A stretch of 64,000 nucleotides of DNA, from assembly GCF_017901155.1 (NCBI RefSeq), contig NZ_CP072800.1:1949283-2013282 (forward strand), read 5' to 3'. The notes under the pieces were generated by a model. That model saw only the letters and a program-made list of their open reading frames with translations, had not been told where the DNA came from and made no database searches. This DNA is from Candidatus Thiothrix anitrata. Lineage in GTDB: Bacteria > Pseudomonadota > Gammaproteobacteria > Thiotrichales > Thiotrichaceae. This document shows, one piece after another, positions 28,292 to 35,861 of this stretch; position 1 is the stretch's first letter, and each line of letters opens with the position of its first letter. A program made the translations under genes and the position numbers.

Positions 28292-28296
28292 GCCTC

Positions 28297-28836
28297 ACCT
28301 GCGAAGTGTGCGACGGCAAGCGTTACAATCGCGAAACCCTCGACATCCGCTACAAGGGCAAGAACATCAGCGAAGTGCTGGCGATGACGGTGGAAGATGC
28401 CTGCGAATTTTTCGCCGCCGTGCCGTCGATCCACACCAAACTGCAAACGCTGATGGACGTGGGGCTGTCGTACATCACGCTGGGGCAAAATGCCACGACA
28501 CTTTCGGGCGGCGAAGCGCAGCGTGTTAAGTTGGCGAAAGAGCTGTCCAAACGCGGCACGGGCAAGACGATTTATATTTTGGATGAGCCGACCACGGGGC
28601 TGCATTTCCACGACGTTGACCAATTGCTGCAAGTGCTGCACCGCTTGCGTGACGGCGGCAATACCGTGGTGGTGATTGAGCATAATCTGGATGTGATCAA
28701 GACGGCGGATTGGGTGGTGGATTTGGGGCCGGAAGGCGGGAGTCGTGGGGGGCATATTATTGCGGTGGGTACGCCGGAGCAGGTGGCGGAAACTGAGGGG
28801 TCGTTTACTGGAGAGTTCCTCAAACGGATGTTATAA
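28297..28836 (+). pseudogene. Displaced 3' end of uvrA
   Basis: The last 180 codons of a uvrA gene, in frame to its own stop, matching 17197-17736 with a constant offset of 11,100 bases and no indels. By eye about 91% of bases agree (47 differences in 540), and most differences are at third codon positions, so both versions evolved as working uvrA before coming together. No start or N-terminal part is present. It directly precedes the NYN gene, which probably marks the original downstream context of uvrA. Confidence 0.95.
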
Positions 28837-28843
28837 AGGCATC

Positions 28844-29326
28844 ATGAAAAAAGTCAGTCTCTTCGTCGATGTACAAAACATCTACTACACTACCCGCGCT
28901 GCTTACGGATGCAGTTTCGACTACAACCGTTTTTGGGCGCAAGCCACCGCCGAGCGTGAAGTCGTGCAAGCCAATGCTTACGCCATTGAGCGCGGCGACG
29001 AAAAGCAGATGCAGTTTCAAAACATCCTGCGTGCGATAGGGTTTGAGGTGAAACTCAAACCCTATATCCAGCGCAGCGACGGTTCTGCCAAAGGCGATTG
29101 GGATGTGGGTATCACGCTGGATGTGATCGAAGCCGCTGCCAACACCGACATTATCGTGTTGGCATCCGGCGATGGCGATTTCGATATGTTGTTGCTGCGG
29201 GCATACCAACGCTATGGGGTGGAAACCGAGGCGTATGGTGTCCCCGGTTTGACCGCCAATTCCCTCATCAATGCCGCGACCCGTTACGTGCCGATTGATG
29301 ACAGCCTGTTATTGGGCAAACGCTAA
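28844..29326 (+). CDS. NYN-domain (LabA/DUF88-like) putative ribonuclease
   Basis: A 160-residue PIN-like NYN protein. The acidic residues expected for metal binding are in SLFVDVQNIYY, GDWDVGITLDVI and LASGDGDFDMLL. Such proteins are thought to cleave RNA; substrates of this group are not known. The start at 28844 has AAGG a few bases upstream and follows the uvrA fragment by seven bases. Its stop overlaps that of the convergent glycosyltransferase gene by four bases. Confidence 0.88.
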   Translation: MKKVSLFVDVQNIYYTTRAAYGCSFDYNRFWAQATAEREVVQANAYAIERGDEKQMQFQNILRAIGFEVKLKPYIQRSDGSAKGDWDVGITLDVIEAAANTDIIVLASGDGDFDMLLLRAYQRYGVETEAYGVPGLTANSLINAATRYVPIDDSLLLGKR

Positions 29327-30492
29327 TCCCCTGTGAATCCATTCCGCTGCATCGTTGCCAGATAAAACGCTAGTAGCTTTTGTGCCTGCGCAGTGTGTGA
29401 CCAAGTGGCGGCGTACTGACGCGCTTCCTTGGCTTTTTGCGCATGTAAGGTTTTTCCTGTCAGTAAACGTTTTACCTGTGCGGCAAACAGCGCGGGGTTT
29501 TCCGGTGCGACCAAACCGCCAAGACCCGCCCCAATCACATCTTTAGTTCCCAACACTGCCGTCGAAACTACCGGTGTTCTGCACGCCATTGCTTCTAACA
29601 AGACTAAGCCTTGGGTTTCAGTACGTGACGCAAACACAAACACGTCAGCCGCCTTGTAACAGGCTTGCAAATCACCATCACGCCGCAAATAGCCCATAAA
29701 ACGTACATTCTGTTCCAAGCCGCGCCGCTGAACTTGAGCGTGCAGGGCTTTTTCAGCGGGGCCTTCGCCGGTAATCAGTAGCAACACATCCGGCACGGAT
29801 GGTAATAATTGTTCAACAACTTCCAGCAAAAAACCGATGTTTTTCTCGAATGCGACCCGCCCTACAAACAGTAATAATGGGCGATCTGCCGCAATAGTAT
29901 ATTGCTCACGAAATGCCACGCCATCACCGCTGTCAAACACTGCCAAGTCCAGCCCCGTGGGTAACACGCTCATAGGTGTGGTAATGCCGTAATTTTCCAA
30001 CACCTGTTTCATTGCCGTGGATGGCACTACCAATGCATCCAAGTCCGCACATTGCGTCCGCGAAAACCGCCGTGCGGCATAGCGCAGCCAAGATTTCGGC
30101 AACCAAGGAATGTAGTTGTAAAGGTATTCCTCGAAAAACGTATGATAAGTCGCCACAACCGGCAGTTTGAGTTTGCGGGCAAGTTTTAACCCAGCGTAAT
30201 GCGCCACAAACGGGGTATGGATGTGGATAATGTCGTAATGTTCCGCCCGTAATTCCGCCGTCAAGCGATGAATATGACGGATGCGCATCATGCGGTCTTC
30301 CGGGTCAATAAGCACGCCCCGCGATGCAATGCGGATAATGCCTGCCTCATCTTCCGCGGTTTGCCCATAATCCGGGGCAATCAACGTGACACTGTGCCCT
30401 GCCGCCTGCAACGCCTGCCGGAACGCTTGAATCGAGGTGGAAACACCGTTGACTCGCGGGAAATATACGTCGGAAACCATCAATATACGCAT
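29323..30492 (-). CDS. GT4-family glycosyltransferase
   Basis: A 389-residue retaining glycosyltransferase of family 4 with two Rossmann domains. Seen: MRILMVSDVYFPRVNGVSTS at the N-terminus, HIHTPFVAHYAGL, LLFVGRVAFEKN in the middle and the E-x7-E motif in ETQGLVLLEAMACRTPVVST. Relatives transfer sugars to lipids such as phosphatidylinositol or diacylglycerol; the nearby phosphate-starvation genes make a glycolipid role conceivable, but nothing in the sequence fixes the acceptor. No PhoB-type box was seen before it. Confidence 0.9.
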   Translation of the reverse strand: MRILMVSDVYFPRVNGVSTSIQAFRQALQAAGHSVTLIAPDYGQTAEDEAGIIRIASRGVLIDPEDRMMRIRHIHRLTAELRAEHYDIIHIHTPFVAHYAGLKLARKLKLPVVATYHTFFEEYLYNYIPWLPKSWLRYAARRFSRTQCADLDALVVPSTAMKQVLENYGITTPMSVLPTGLDLAVFDSGDGVAFREQYTIAADRPLLLFVGRVAFEKNIGFLLEVVEQLLPSVPDVLLLITGEGPAEKALHAQVQRRGLEQNVRFMGYLRRDGDLQACYKAADVFVFASRTETQGLVLLEAMACRTPVVSTAVLGTKDVIGAGLGGLVAPENPALFAAQVKRLLTGKTLHAQKAKEARQYAATWSHTAQAQKLLAFYLATMQRNGFTGD

Positions 30493-30521
30493 CTGCCAAT
30501 ATTCTCTGCTGTAGGTAACGC

Positions 30522-30546
30522 AAAAACCCCGCCGGATGGCAGGGTT
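30522..30546 (-). terminator. Rho-independent terminator of the choice-of-anchor I gene
   Basis: On the reverse strand AACCCTGCC-ATCC-GGCGGGGTT is followed by a run of T. It lies 26 bases after the stop of the reverse-strand gene at 30572. Confidence 0.85.
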
Positions 30547-30571
30547 CTATTTTTCGAGGTTTGTGCCCCGA

Positions 30572-32722
30572 TTATTTCAAGCGACGCACTAAGGGCAATA
30601 ACAGCAAAGCTAACAGCCCAAACAGGTGGAAACTGCCACCACCGCCGTTATTCGTTGCCACCGCTGTGCCTATGGCTACCGGATCAACAATGGTGCCGTT
30701 AGCGGTTTTGTCCGCATCCAACGTACCGCCATCGGTGATGCTGAATGAAACTGTATTTCCGTCAATGCTTGCTCCAGAAATTTCGGTATAACCCGCTGAA
30801 GTGATTTTGTAGAGTTTACTGTTAGCCGGAATAGCTGACGGCATGGTTAATGTCATGGTAATGGTTTGTCCATTCGTCAACCCGGTCACTTTATAGCTGG
30901 TAACACCGTAGTCAAATGCCATGTTGTCGGGCTTGCCTGTCGGGTAAGCACTGGCACTTTCCACTTTCATATTTTCGACGTTACCTGCGCTGGTTTTAGC
31001 GGTAATCCCACCAGCATCCACTTCAGAACTTTTGATTTGGAAAATAGTAGTTGTACCGCTAAGTTCATGAGCAACAACGAGTAATGGCGTGTTATTGGGG
31101 CTATCTTCTGCGGCAATGAAGGTCATGCCCTCTGGGGAGATGTCGCCCACATCACTGGAAGCCAAGGTTTCTGTCACTGGGACAGTACCAACGGACAAAG
31201 GTGGAACGAGCAAATTGTCATCATCATCTGCAAACGCTGCATTAGTGTTGCGGTTATTGACATATTTAACGAAGGTTGGCGTAGTTGGTGTGGTCACATC
31301 GTAAATCATGACACCGCCAATTCGTTCAAGGCCAACGAACGCATAGTGTTTACTGCCTACTTTACCAACAGTCACGGCTTCGGGTTCGACACCTTTGTCG
31401 TCACTGCGGGCATCTGGACTGTTGGTTAAACCGTCTGCATTGAATAAACCGGAAAAGGTGGAGTCTTCCAGAATCTTAGTGGCAAACTGATTACCAGAGT
31501 CGAAAGTCGGTGTATTGTTTGTATCTGTTAAAGTTGAGGTATCCCACACCGAGAAAGAACGTGCGCCGAAAGCATGAATTACATCAAAATCACCGTCACC
31601 GTCGGTATCACCGTTAGCTGTGGTCGTTTTCAGGCGACCAAGATTGGCATCTTGTTTTAGGGTTGCACCCGTTGGAAATGCAGTAGCATCCAAGGTCAAA
31701 TCTTTAACTCGTTTTTCCTCAGAATAACCACTGTAATCACGGGAATCCCCTTCATTGGCGGTAAGTACGTAAGTTTTGCCATTGACGTACAGATTGCTGA
31801 TCGCATCGGGCAAGTAAAAACCTTTGACAGGCCATTCCTTGAGTGTGGTTGTGCTGTCTTTGTCACTAGCATCCAAGGTATTTGCCGCGAGGCTATGATC
31901 CTTCGTACCGAGTGGGTAGATACCTTTAACGGTTGCGCTCACAAGGTCAATTTCAGCGATGGCGTTATTTTCTTGTAACGTTGCCCATGCCGTTTTTGAA
32001 TCTTGAGAAACGGTGATGTATTCCGGTTCAATGTCTTGAGCTGCGGTAGCGTTAAGGCCAAAAATACGCACACCTTTAGCGACTAACGTTGCTTTGTCAA
32101 ACGCTCCAAATCCGACGTTTGTGACCGTGGCATTGTCTAAACCTGTTGATAAATCAATGATACTGACGGAGCCTTCTGGGTCATTCGTATAGTCACTGTT
32201 AGGTTCACCTTCGTTAGCGGAGATAACTTTTTTGCCGTCGGGCGTGAATGTCACCATATCAGGTAACGCCCCTGCGTTGACTGATTTTTTGAATGACAGG
32301 TCAGCAGCATCGTAAAATGCGATAACTCCCGGATCTTGCTTAGTTTCTGCCTGTACCGCGACAGCAATCAGACCGTTATAAGCCGCGACGCTGTTAGGTG
32401 AACCATTGTAAAAACCAGTAATGGTGTTTTTGACGTCAATGCTACCAACAGAAATGGGGTTGGTAGGGTCAGTGATATTCAGAACATCAATCGCACCATC
32501 AACTGCATTAACGACAAACAAGCGTTTAGTGGTTTTATCGTAGGCGACGATTTCAGCCTTACCTGCAATGTCATCAATTTTCCCACTTTTGAGAGTTACT
32601 TCTACTCCATGTGCATAACGCCCAATCGGTGTGATGTCTGAAACGCCACTAGCATTGGCGTTCATACTGAGTGTTGCGGCAGCAACTGCCAAGGTTAATA
32701 AAGAAAAGTTGAAACCAGCCAT
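30572..32722 (-). CDS. Choice-of-anchor I family protein, GlyGly-CTERM-like tail
   Basis: A 716-residue exported protein. It starts with a signal peptide (FSLLTLAVAAATLSMNANA) and continues as a beta-propeller-like choice-of-anchor I domain (IVAYDKTTKRLFVVNAVDGAIDVLNI, VTFTPDGKKVISANEGEPNSDYTNDPEGSVSIID, YVLTANEGDSRDYSGYSEEKRV). The tail NGGGGSFHLFGLLALLLLPLVRRLK (Gly-rich, hydrophobic helix, basic end) resembles GlyGly-CTERM signals processed by rhombosortase. Proteins of this family are often linked to alkaline phosphatase or phytase-like activity; a PhoB-type box upstream and two PhoX genes next door support a phosphate-starvation role. AGAGG precedes the start. Confidence 0.85.
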   Translation of the reverse strand: MAGFNFSLLTLAVAAATLSMNANASGVSDITPIGRYAHGVEVTLKSGKIDDIAGKAEIVAYDKTTKRLFVVNAVDGAIDVLNITDPTNPISVGSIDVKNTITGFYNGSPNSVAAYNGLIAVAVQAETKQDPGVIAFYDAADLSFKKSVNAGALPDMVTFTPDGKKVISANEGEPNSDYTNDPEGSVSIIDLSTGLDNATVTNVGFGAFDKATLVAKGVRIFGLNATAAQDIEPEYITVSQDSKTAWATLQENNAIAEIDLVSATVKGIYPLGTKDHSLAANTLDASDKDSTTTLKEWPVKGFYLPDAISNLYVNGKTYVLTANEGDSRDYSGYSEEKRVKDLTLDATAFPTGATLKQDANLGRLKTTTANGDTDGDGDFDVIHAFGARSFSVWDTSTLTDTNNTPTFDSGNQFATKILEDSTFSGLFNADGLTNSPDARSDDKGVEPEAVTVGKVGSKHYAFVGLERIGGVMIYDVTTPTTPTFVKYVNNRNTNAAFADDDDNLLVPPLSVGTVPVTETLASSDVGDISPEGMTFIAAEDSPNNTPLLVVAHELSGTTTIFQIKSSEVDAGGITAKTSAGNVENMKVESASAYPTGKPDNMAFDYGVTSYKVTGLTNGQTITMTLTMPSAIPANSKLYKITSAGYTEISGASIDGNTVSFSITDGGTLDADKTANGTIVDPVAIGTAVATNNGGGGSFHLFGLLALLLLPLVRRLK

Positions 32723-32800
32723 CGTGCAGACCTCTGAATAAGGATTGGATAAAATTCTGAGGTACAGCGTAACGACCTTATTTGAAGGATATGTTGCGGT

Positions 32801-32820
32801 TATATTAAGAAATGATGTCA
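32801..32820 (-). promoter_or_regulatory. Candidate PhoB box of the choice-of-anchor I gene
   Basis: On the reverse strand CTGACAT-CATT-TCTTAAT, two degenerate 7-mers with an 11-base period. It is almost the same as the site before the distal phoX (38111-38130). It lies 79 bases upstream of the start codon. Confidence 0.55.
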
Positions 32821-32863
32821 GAAAGAGAGATCAGCTTGACGAATGTCAAGCTGTTCGGAAGAT

Positions 32864-33307
32864 TCACCATGTTTCGTGACAAGTAACACCTTCTTCATGA
32901 TATTCCGATGATACATGCAGCGTGATGATTTTATGCCCTGTGACCGCTTCCGTGACTCCATCAATCAAGCCAAACCCGAAATTACACAGAGCATGACTAC
33001 CCGCTTGAATGCCACGTTCTTTCAGCACAAGACCAATGCGGCAACCTTGTAATTCGGCATGATTGTCTTGCAACGCAACACCGTCCATAAACTCTTTGTC
33101 TTGGAAAAACTTGGCAACAATGCTGCGTGCTATTTCAGCATCACCCTGTTGCCCCGTGCCTAAACGTTTGCCCATTTGTTTACCAGCATAACGGAAGACA
33201 CTGATGGTGCCTTTCTTGCCAATTAGCATTTCAATCTGCTCCGCCAAGTCAGCTAATAATGTTACTAAGTCGTGGGTGTCCATTGCGCACTGTTTTTTGG
33301 TTTCCAT
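32864..33307 (-). CDS. Unknown cytoplasmic protein, possibly V4R-like
   Basis: A 147-residue protein I do not firmly recognise. The N-terminus is helical (DLVTLLADLAEQIEMLIGKKG), followed by ISVFRYAGKQMGKRL and GLVLKERG. The C-terminal half is a GFGLIDGVTEAVTGH segment and a closing HVSSEYHEEGVTCHETW with Cys and His clustered at the end. That layout is reminiscent of small-molecule-binding V4R domains. No signal peptide. GGGAG lies upstream of the chosen ATG. It stands between the choice-of-anchor I gene and phoX, with its own AT-rich upstream region. Confidence 0.6.
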   Translation of the reverse strand: METKKQCAMDTHDLVTLLADLAEQIEMLIGKKGTISVFRYAGKQMGKRLGTGQQGDAEIARSIVAKFFQDKEFMDGVALQDNHAELQGCRIGLVLKERGIQAGSHALCNFGFGLIDGVTEAVTGHKIITLHVSSEYHEEGVTCHETW

Positions 33308-33398
33308 ACATACTCCCTACTTAATGTTAGAAAATAATAATATAGCAAAGTTCTGATGCATTGCTGTGATAAGGCGATAATTGGCACTACGAGAGGTA

Positions 33399-33419
33399 AG
33401 CCCGGCATTGCACCGGGCT
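33399..33419 (-). terminator. Hairpin after the proximal phoX gene
   Basis: AGCCCGG / CCGGGCT with a seven-base loop, 50 bases after the phoX stop. A matching hairpin and matching flanking bases follow the second phoX gene, so the 3' trailer was duplicated along with the gene. No T run on this strand. Confidence 0.5.
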
Positions 33420-33468
33420 ATCATTGGAAAAGAGATGGGAGAGGAATTTTCGTTAACGCACGTCGGTT

Positions 33469-35685
33469 TTAGACAGCGATTTTGCCGCCGTCATTACGGG
33501 TAATGACAACCGTTGCTGAGCGTGGGCGTGCAGTGCCGCCATCCGGCCAGTGGCTGGTGAACTGAGCTGGATTAGTGGCGGAAGTACTATTTTCACCAGG
33601 GTGCTGGATGTTGACGAAAATGGCTTTGCCATCAGGGGATTCGGCAATGCCAGTAATTTCGCAGTCTTTTGGCCCGACTAGGAAACGGCGAAGGGTTGTT
33701 GTAGTGGCGACCTTACCCATACGTGTTGTGATGCTGGTCTGACCAGAAGGCACAGATTGATTATTGATCGTTACTGATGAACCGTCCCCAATAGTCCCCG
33801 GAATGGCAGCCAGCATCATGCAGTTGGTAGTATCAGTATAATAGCCATCATCTGTTTGCACCCACAGCAAGCCGGGTACAGCATGACTAAACCATAAACC
33901 GTCCGGGCTGGAAAAGTCGTTATCTGCTGTCAAGTTAGAAAGGTTTACGTCAGTAGTGGCACTGGACTCCGCTCCGAACAGGTAAATATCCCAAGTAAAG
34001 GTAGTTGCCGCGTGATCATTGCCAGCTTCTTTCCAGCGGATGATGTGCCCGTTGACGTTACCCTTGTTGGTTGCGGTGCCTTTGGTATCAGCATAATAAC
34101 GTGGGTTGGCTGCATCTAACGGCACTGCATTTGAGCCACGCCCACTGCTGGATACATTGTTGGTGAGGGTCATATAGACTTCGCCATTCAGCGGGTTTAC
34201 TGCCCCCCATTCAGGACGATCCATTTTGGTCGCGCCAACAGCATCGGCAGCCAGACGGGCGTTGATGACCACATCGGCTTCATCCGCAAAGGTGTAGGTT
34301 GCATAGTTGGCTACCGTTGGGTTGCTCATGTTCAGCAATATCCACGTACCTGTGCCATCAGCATTGAATTTAGCGACGTACAGCTTGCCCGCGTCCATGT
34401 ACTTGTCACCGGCAAACATGCCACCATTGGCATCAGCGGCATCCCACAAGGCATCTGAAACAAACTTGTAGATGTATTCGTTACGGGCATCATCACCCAT
34501 GTAGAACACAATCGGCTTACCAGGTACAGCTTTGGCAGGCCACGCGCCTTCATGTCCAAAGCGACCTAAAGCGGTACGCTTGCGCGGAGTTGAACCAATG
34601 TCAAATGGGTCAATTTCAACTACCCAACCGAATGTATTAGCCACATTACGATAGTCGCTGGCAGCCGTTGTACCGGTAATGCCTGCATTCCAGCGGGCGT
34701 ATACTCCTCCGGCAGTAGTATCAAGACCTGTTGTTGTTGTCCGTGACCAGTTATAACGACCAGAACTGGAGCCATTCACACCGTAACGGTTTAACGAGGT
34801 ATTTTCTTTGGCAGTACGGGTAGTGTCATTACGACGGTAGAAATAACCAGCCCAGTTTTCTTCGCAAGTCAGGTAGGTTCCCCACGGGGTATAACCATGC
34901 GCACAGTTATTGATCGTGCCACGGGTTTGTGAGCCGCTGGTGGAGTAGGCTGTTACCATCAGGTCGTCATAAGCCGCAGGCCCAGAAATATCCATCATCG
35001 TTGCGCCGGTAATACGGCGATTGTAATTGGAATAACGGTTGACCTGATACGTTGAGCCTGACTTGACGACTTCCACCACTGACACGCCGTGAGCTGCTAC
35101 TTCCTTGTCAATTTCCGCTGTTGGACGGGCATTGGTGTTGGCAGAACCGTAATCAGTTGGGCCATTAGCGTGCATAAAGCCCAAGTCTTCCGCTACTTCA
35201 TGGTTGAGACACAGCAGCCCACGGCTGGAATTGCTGTAATCATGTGCAGTACCGGTAGTATTCATGCCGAAATAATGCATCCCGTCGTGGTGATCCCCAG
35301 AACGGTTGTCAAAGTCGGTGTCTGTTCCGTCATTCTTGTAACGAGGTGCAGAGGTATTGATCGGGTCGCCCGTTGCCAGCAACACCGTAGCCGTATAACC
35401 TGTCGGAACTGTCAGAGCATCGGCAACGCTTTTGGCAACAGCATTGAAGCTCAGAGTCAAACCGGGAGTTGCAGGAGGTGTTGTTGATGGGCTATCGCCG
35501 TCTGAACAAGCAGTCAAGCCCATACCAAACATGGAGGTTGCCATCAATGCAAAGCTTCCTTTCAGCAAGCCACGACGACTGATTCGTGCTTCCAGTATTT
35601 GTTCAAAGGTAGGGTTATTGGACGTATTGTGTCCAATGTCTTCAGAGTCTACAGCTTGGGAAAGTAAGTGGTTTTGTCCGCTCAT
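33469..35685 (-). CDS. phoX: PhoX-family alkaline phosphatase (DUF839), Tat-exported, proximal copy
   Basis: A 738-residue phosphatase of the PhoX family, which uses Fe and Ca to release phosphate from organic esters in the periplasm. The start at 35685 is taken for the upstream GAGGATAAAGG; the frame stays open to 35829. A leader of about 30 residues precedes the Tat motif SRRGLLKG and a hydrophobic stretch ending in TAC. Conserved PhoX segments: LCLNHEVAEDLGFMH, RGTINNCAHGYTPWGTYLTCEENWAGYF, GWVVEIDPFDIGSTPRKRTALGRFGHEGAW, VFYMGDDARNEYIYKFVS, DRPEWGAVNPLNGEVY, SSPDGLWFS, and RPRSATVVITRNDGGKIAV at the end. A second, similar copy lies just upstream. Confidence 0.92.
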   Translation of the reverse strand: MSGQNHLLSQAVDSEDIGHNTSNNPTFEQILEARISRRGLLKGSFALMATSMFGMGLTACSDGDSPSTTPPATPGLTLSFNAVAKSVADALTVPTGYTATVLLATGDPINTSAPRYKNDGTDTDFDNRSGDHHDGMHYFGMNTTGTAHDYSNSSRGLLCLNHEVAEDLGFMHANGPTDYGSANTNARPTAEIDKEVAAHGVSVVEVVKSGSTYQVNRYSNYNRRITGATMMDISGPAAYDDLMVTAYSTSGSQTRGTINNCAHGYTPWGTYLTCEENWAGYFYRRNDTTRTAKENTSLNRYGVNGSSSGRYNWSRTTTTGLDTTAGGVYARWNAGITGTTAASDYRNVANTFGWVVEIDPFDIGSTPRKRTALGRFGHEGAWPAKAVPGKPIVFYMGDDARNEYIYKFVSDALWDAADANGGMFAGDKYMDAGKLYVAKFNADGTGTWILLNMSNPTVANYATYTFADEADVVINARLAADAVGATKMDRPEWGAVNPLNGEVYMTLTNNVSSSGRGSNAVPLDAANPRYYADTKGTATNKGNVNGHIIRWKEAGNDHAATTFTWDIYLFGAESSATTDVNLSNLTADNDFSSPDGLWFSHAVPGLLWVQTDDGYYTDTTNCMMLAAIPGTIGDGSSVTINNQSVPSGQTSITTRMGKVATTTTLRRFLVGPKDCEITGIAESPDGKAIFVNIQHPGENSTSATNPAQFTSHWPDGGTARPRSATVVITRNDGGKIAV

Positions 35686-35756
35686 GCCTTTATCCTCATC
35701 TGGTTGATAAATGGAAGTGAGCATATTGATTTCATGTAAAGAAGTTATTTCATAAA

Positions 35757-35775
35757 CATGAATAATTGATGTTAT
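35757..35775 (-). promoter_or_regulatory. Candidate PhoB box of the proximal phoX
   Basis: On the reverse strand ATAACAT-CAAT-TATTCAT, two degenerate 7-mers with an 11-base period, close to the pstS site (ATGTCAT-CAAT-TATTAAT). It is 72 bases upstream of the start. Confidence 0.5.
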
Positions 35776-35793
35776 GAGTAACTGATATGAGCA

Positions 35794-35814
35794 AGCCCGG
35801 CGTTGCACCGGACT
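35794..35814 (-). terminator. Hairpin after the distal phoX gene
   Basis: AGCCCGG / CCGGACT with a G-T pair and a seven-base loop, 47 bases past the stop of the second phoX; counterpart of the hairpin at 33399-33419. Confidence 0.5.
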
Positions 35815-35861
35815 ATCATTTGAAGACATGGGAGAGGAATTTTCGTTAACGCACGTCGGTT

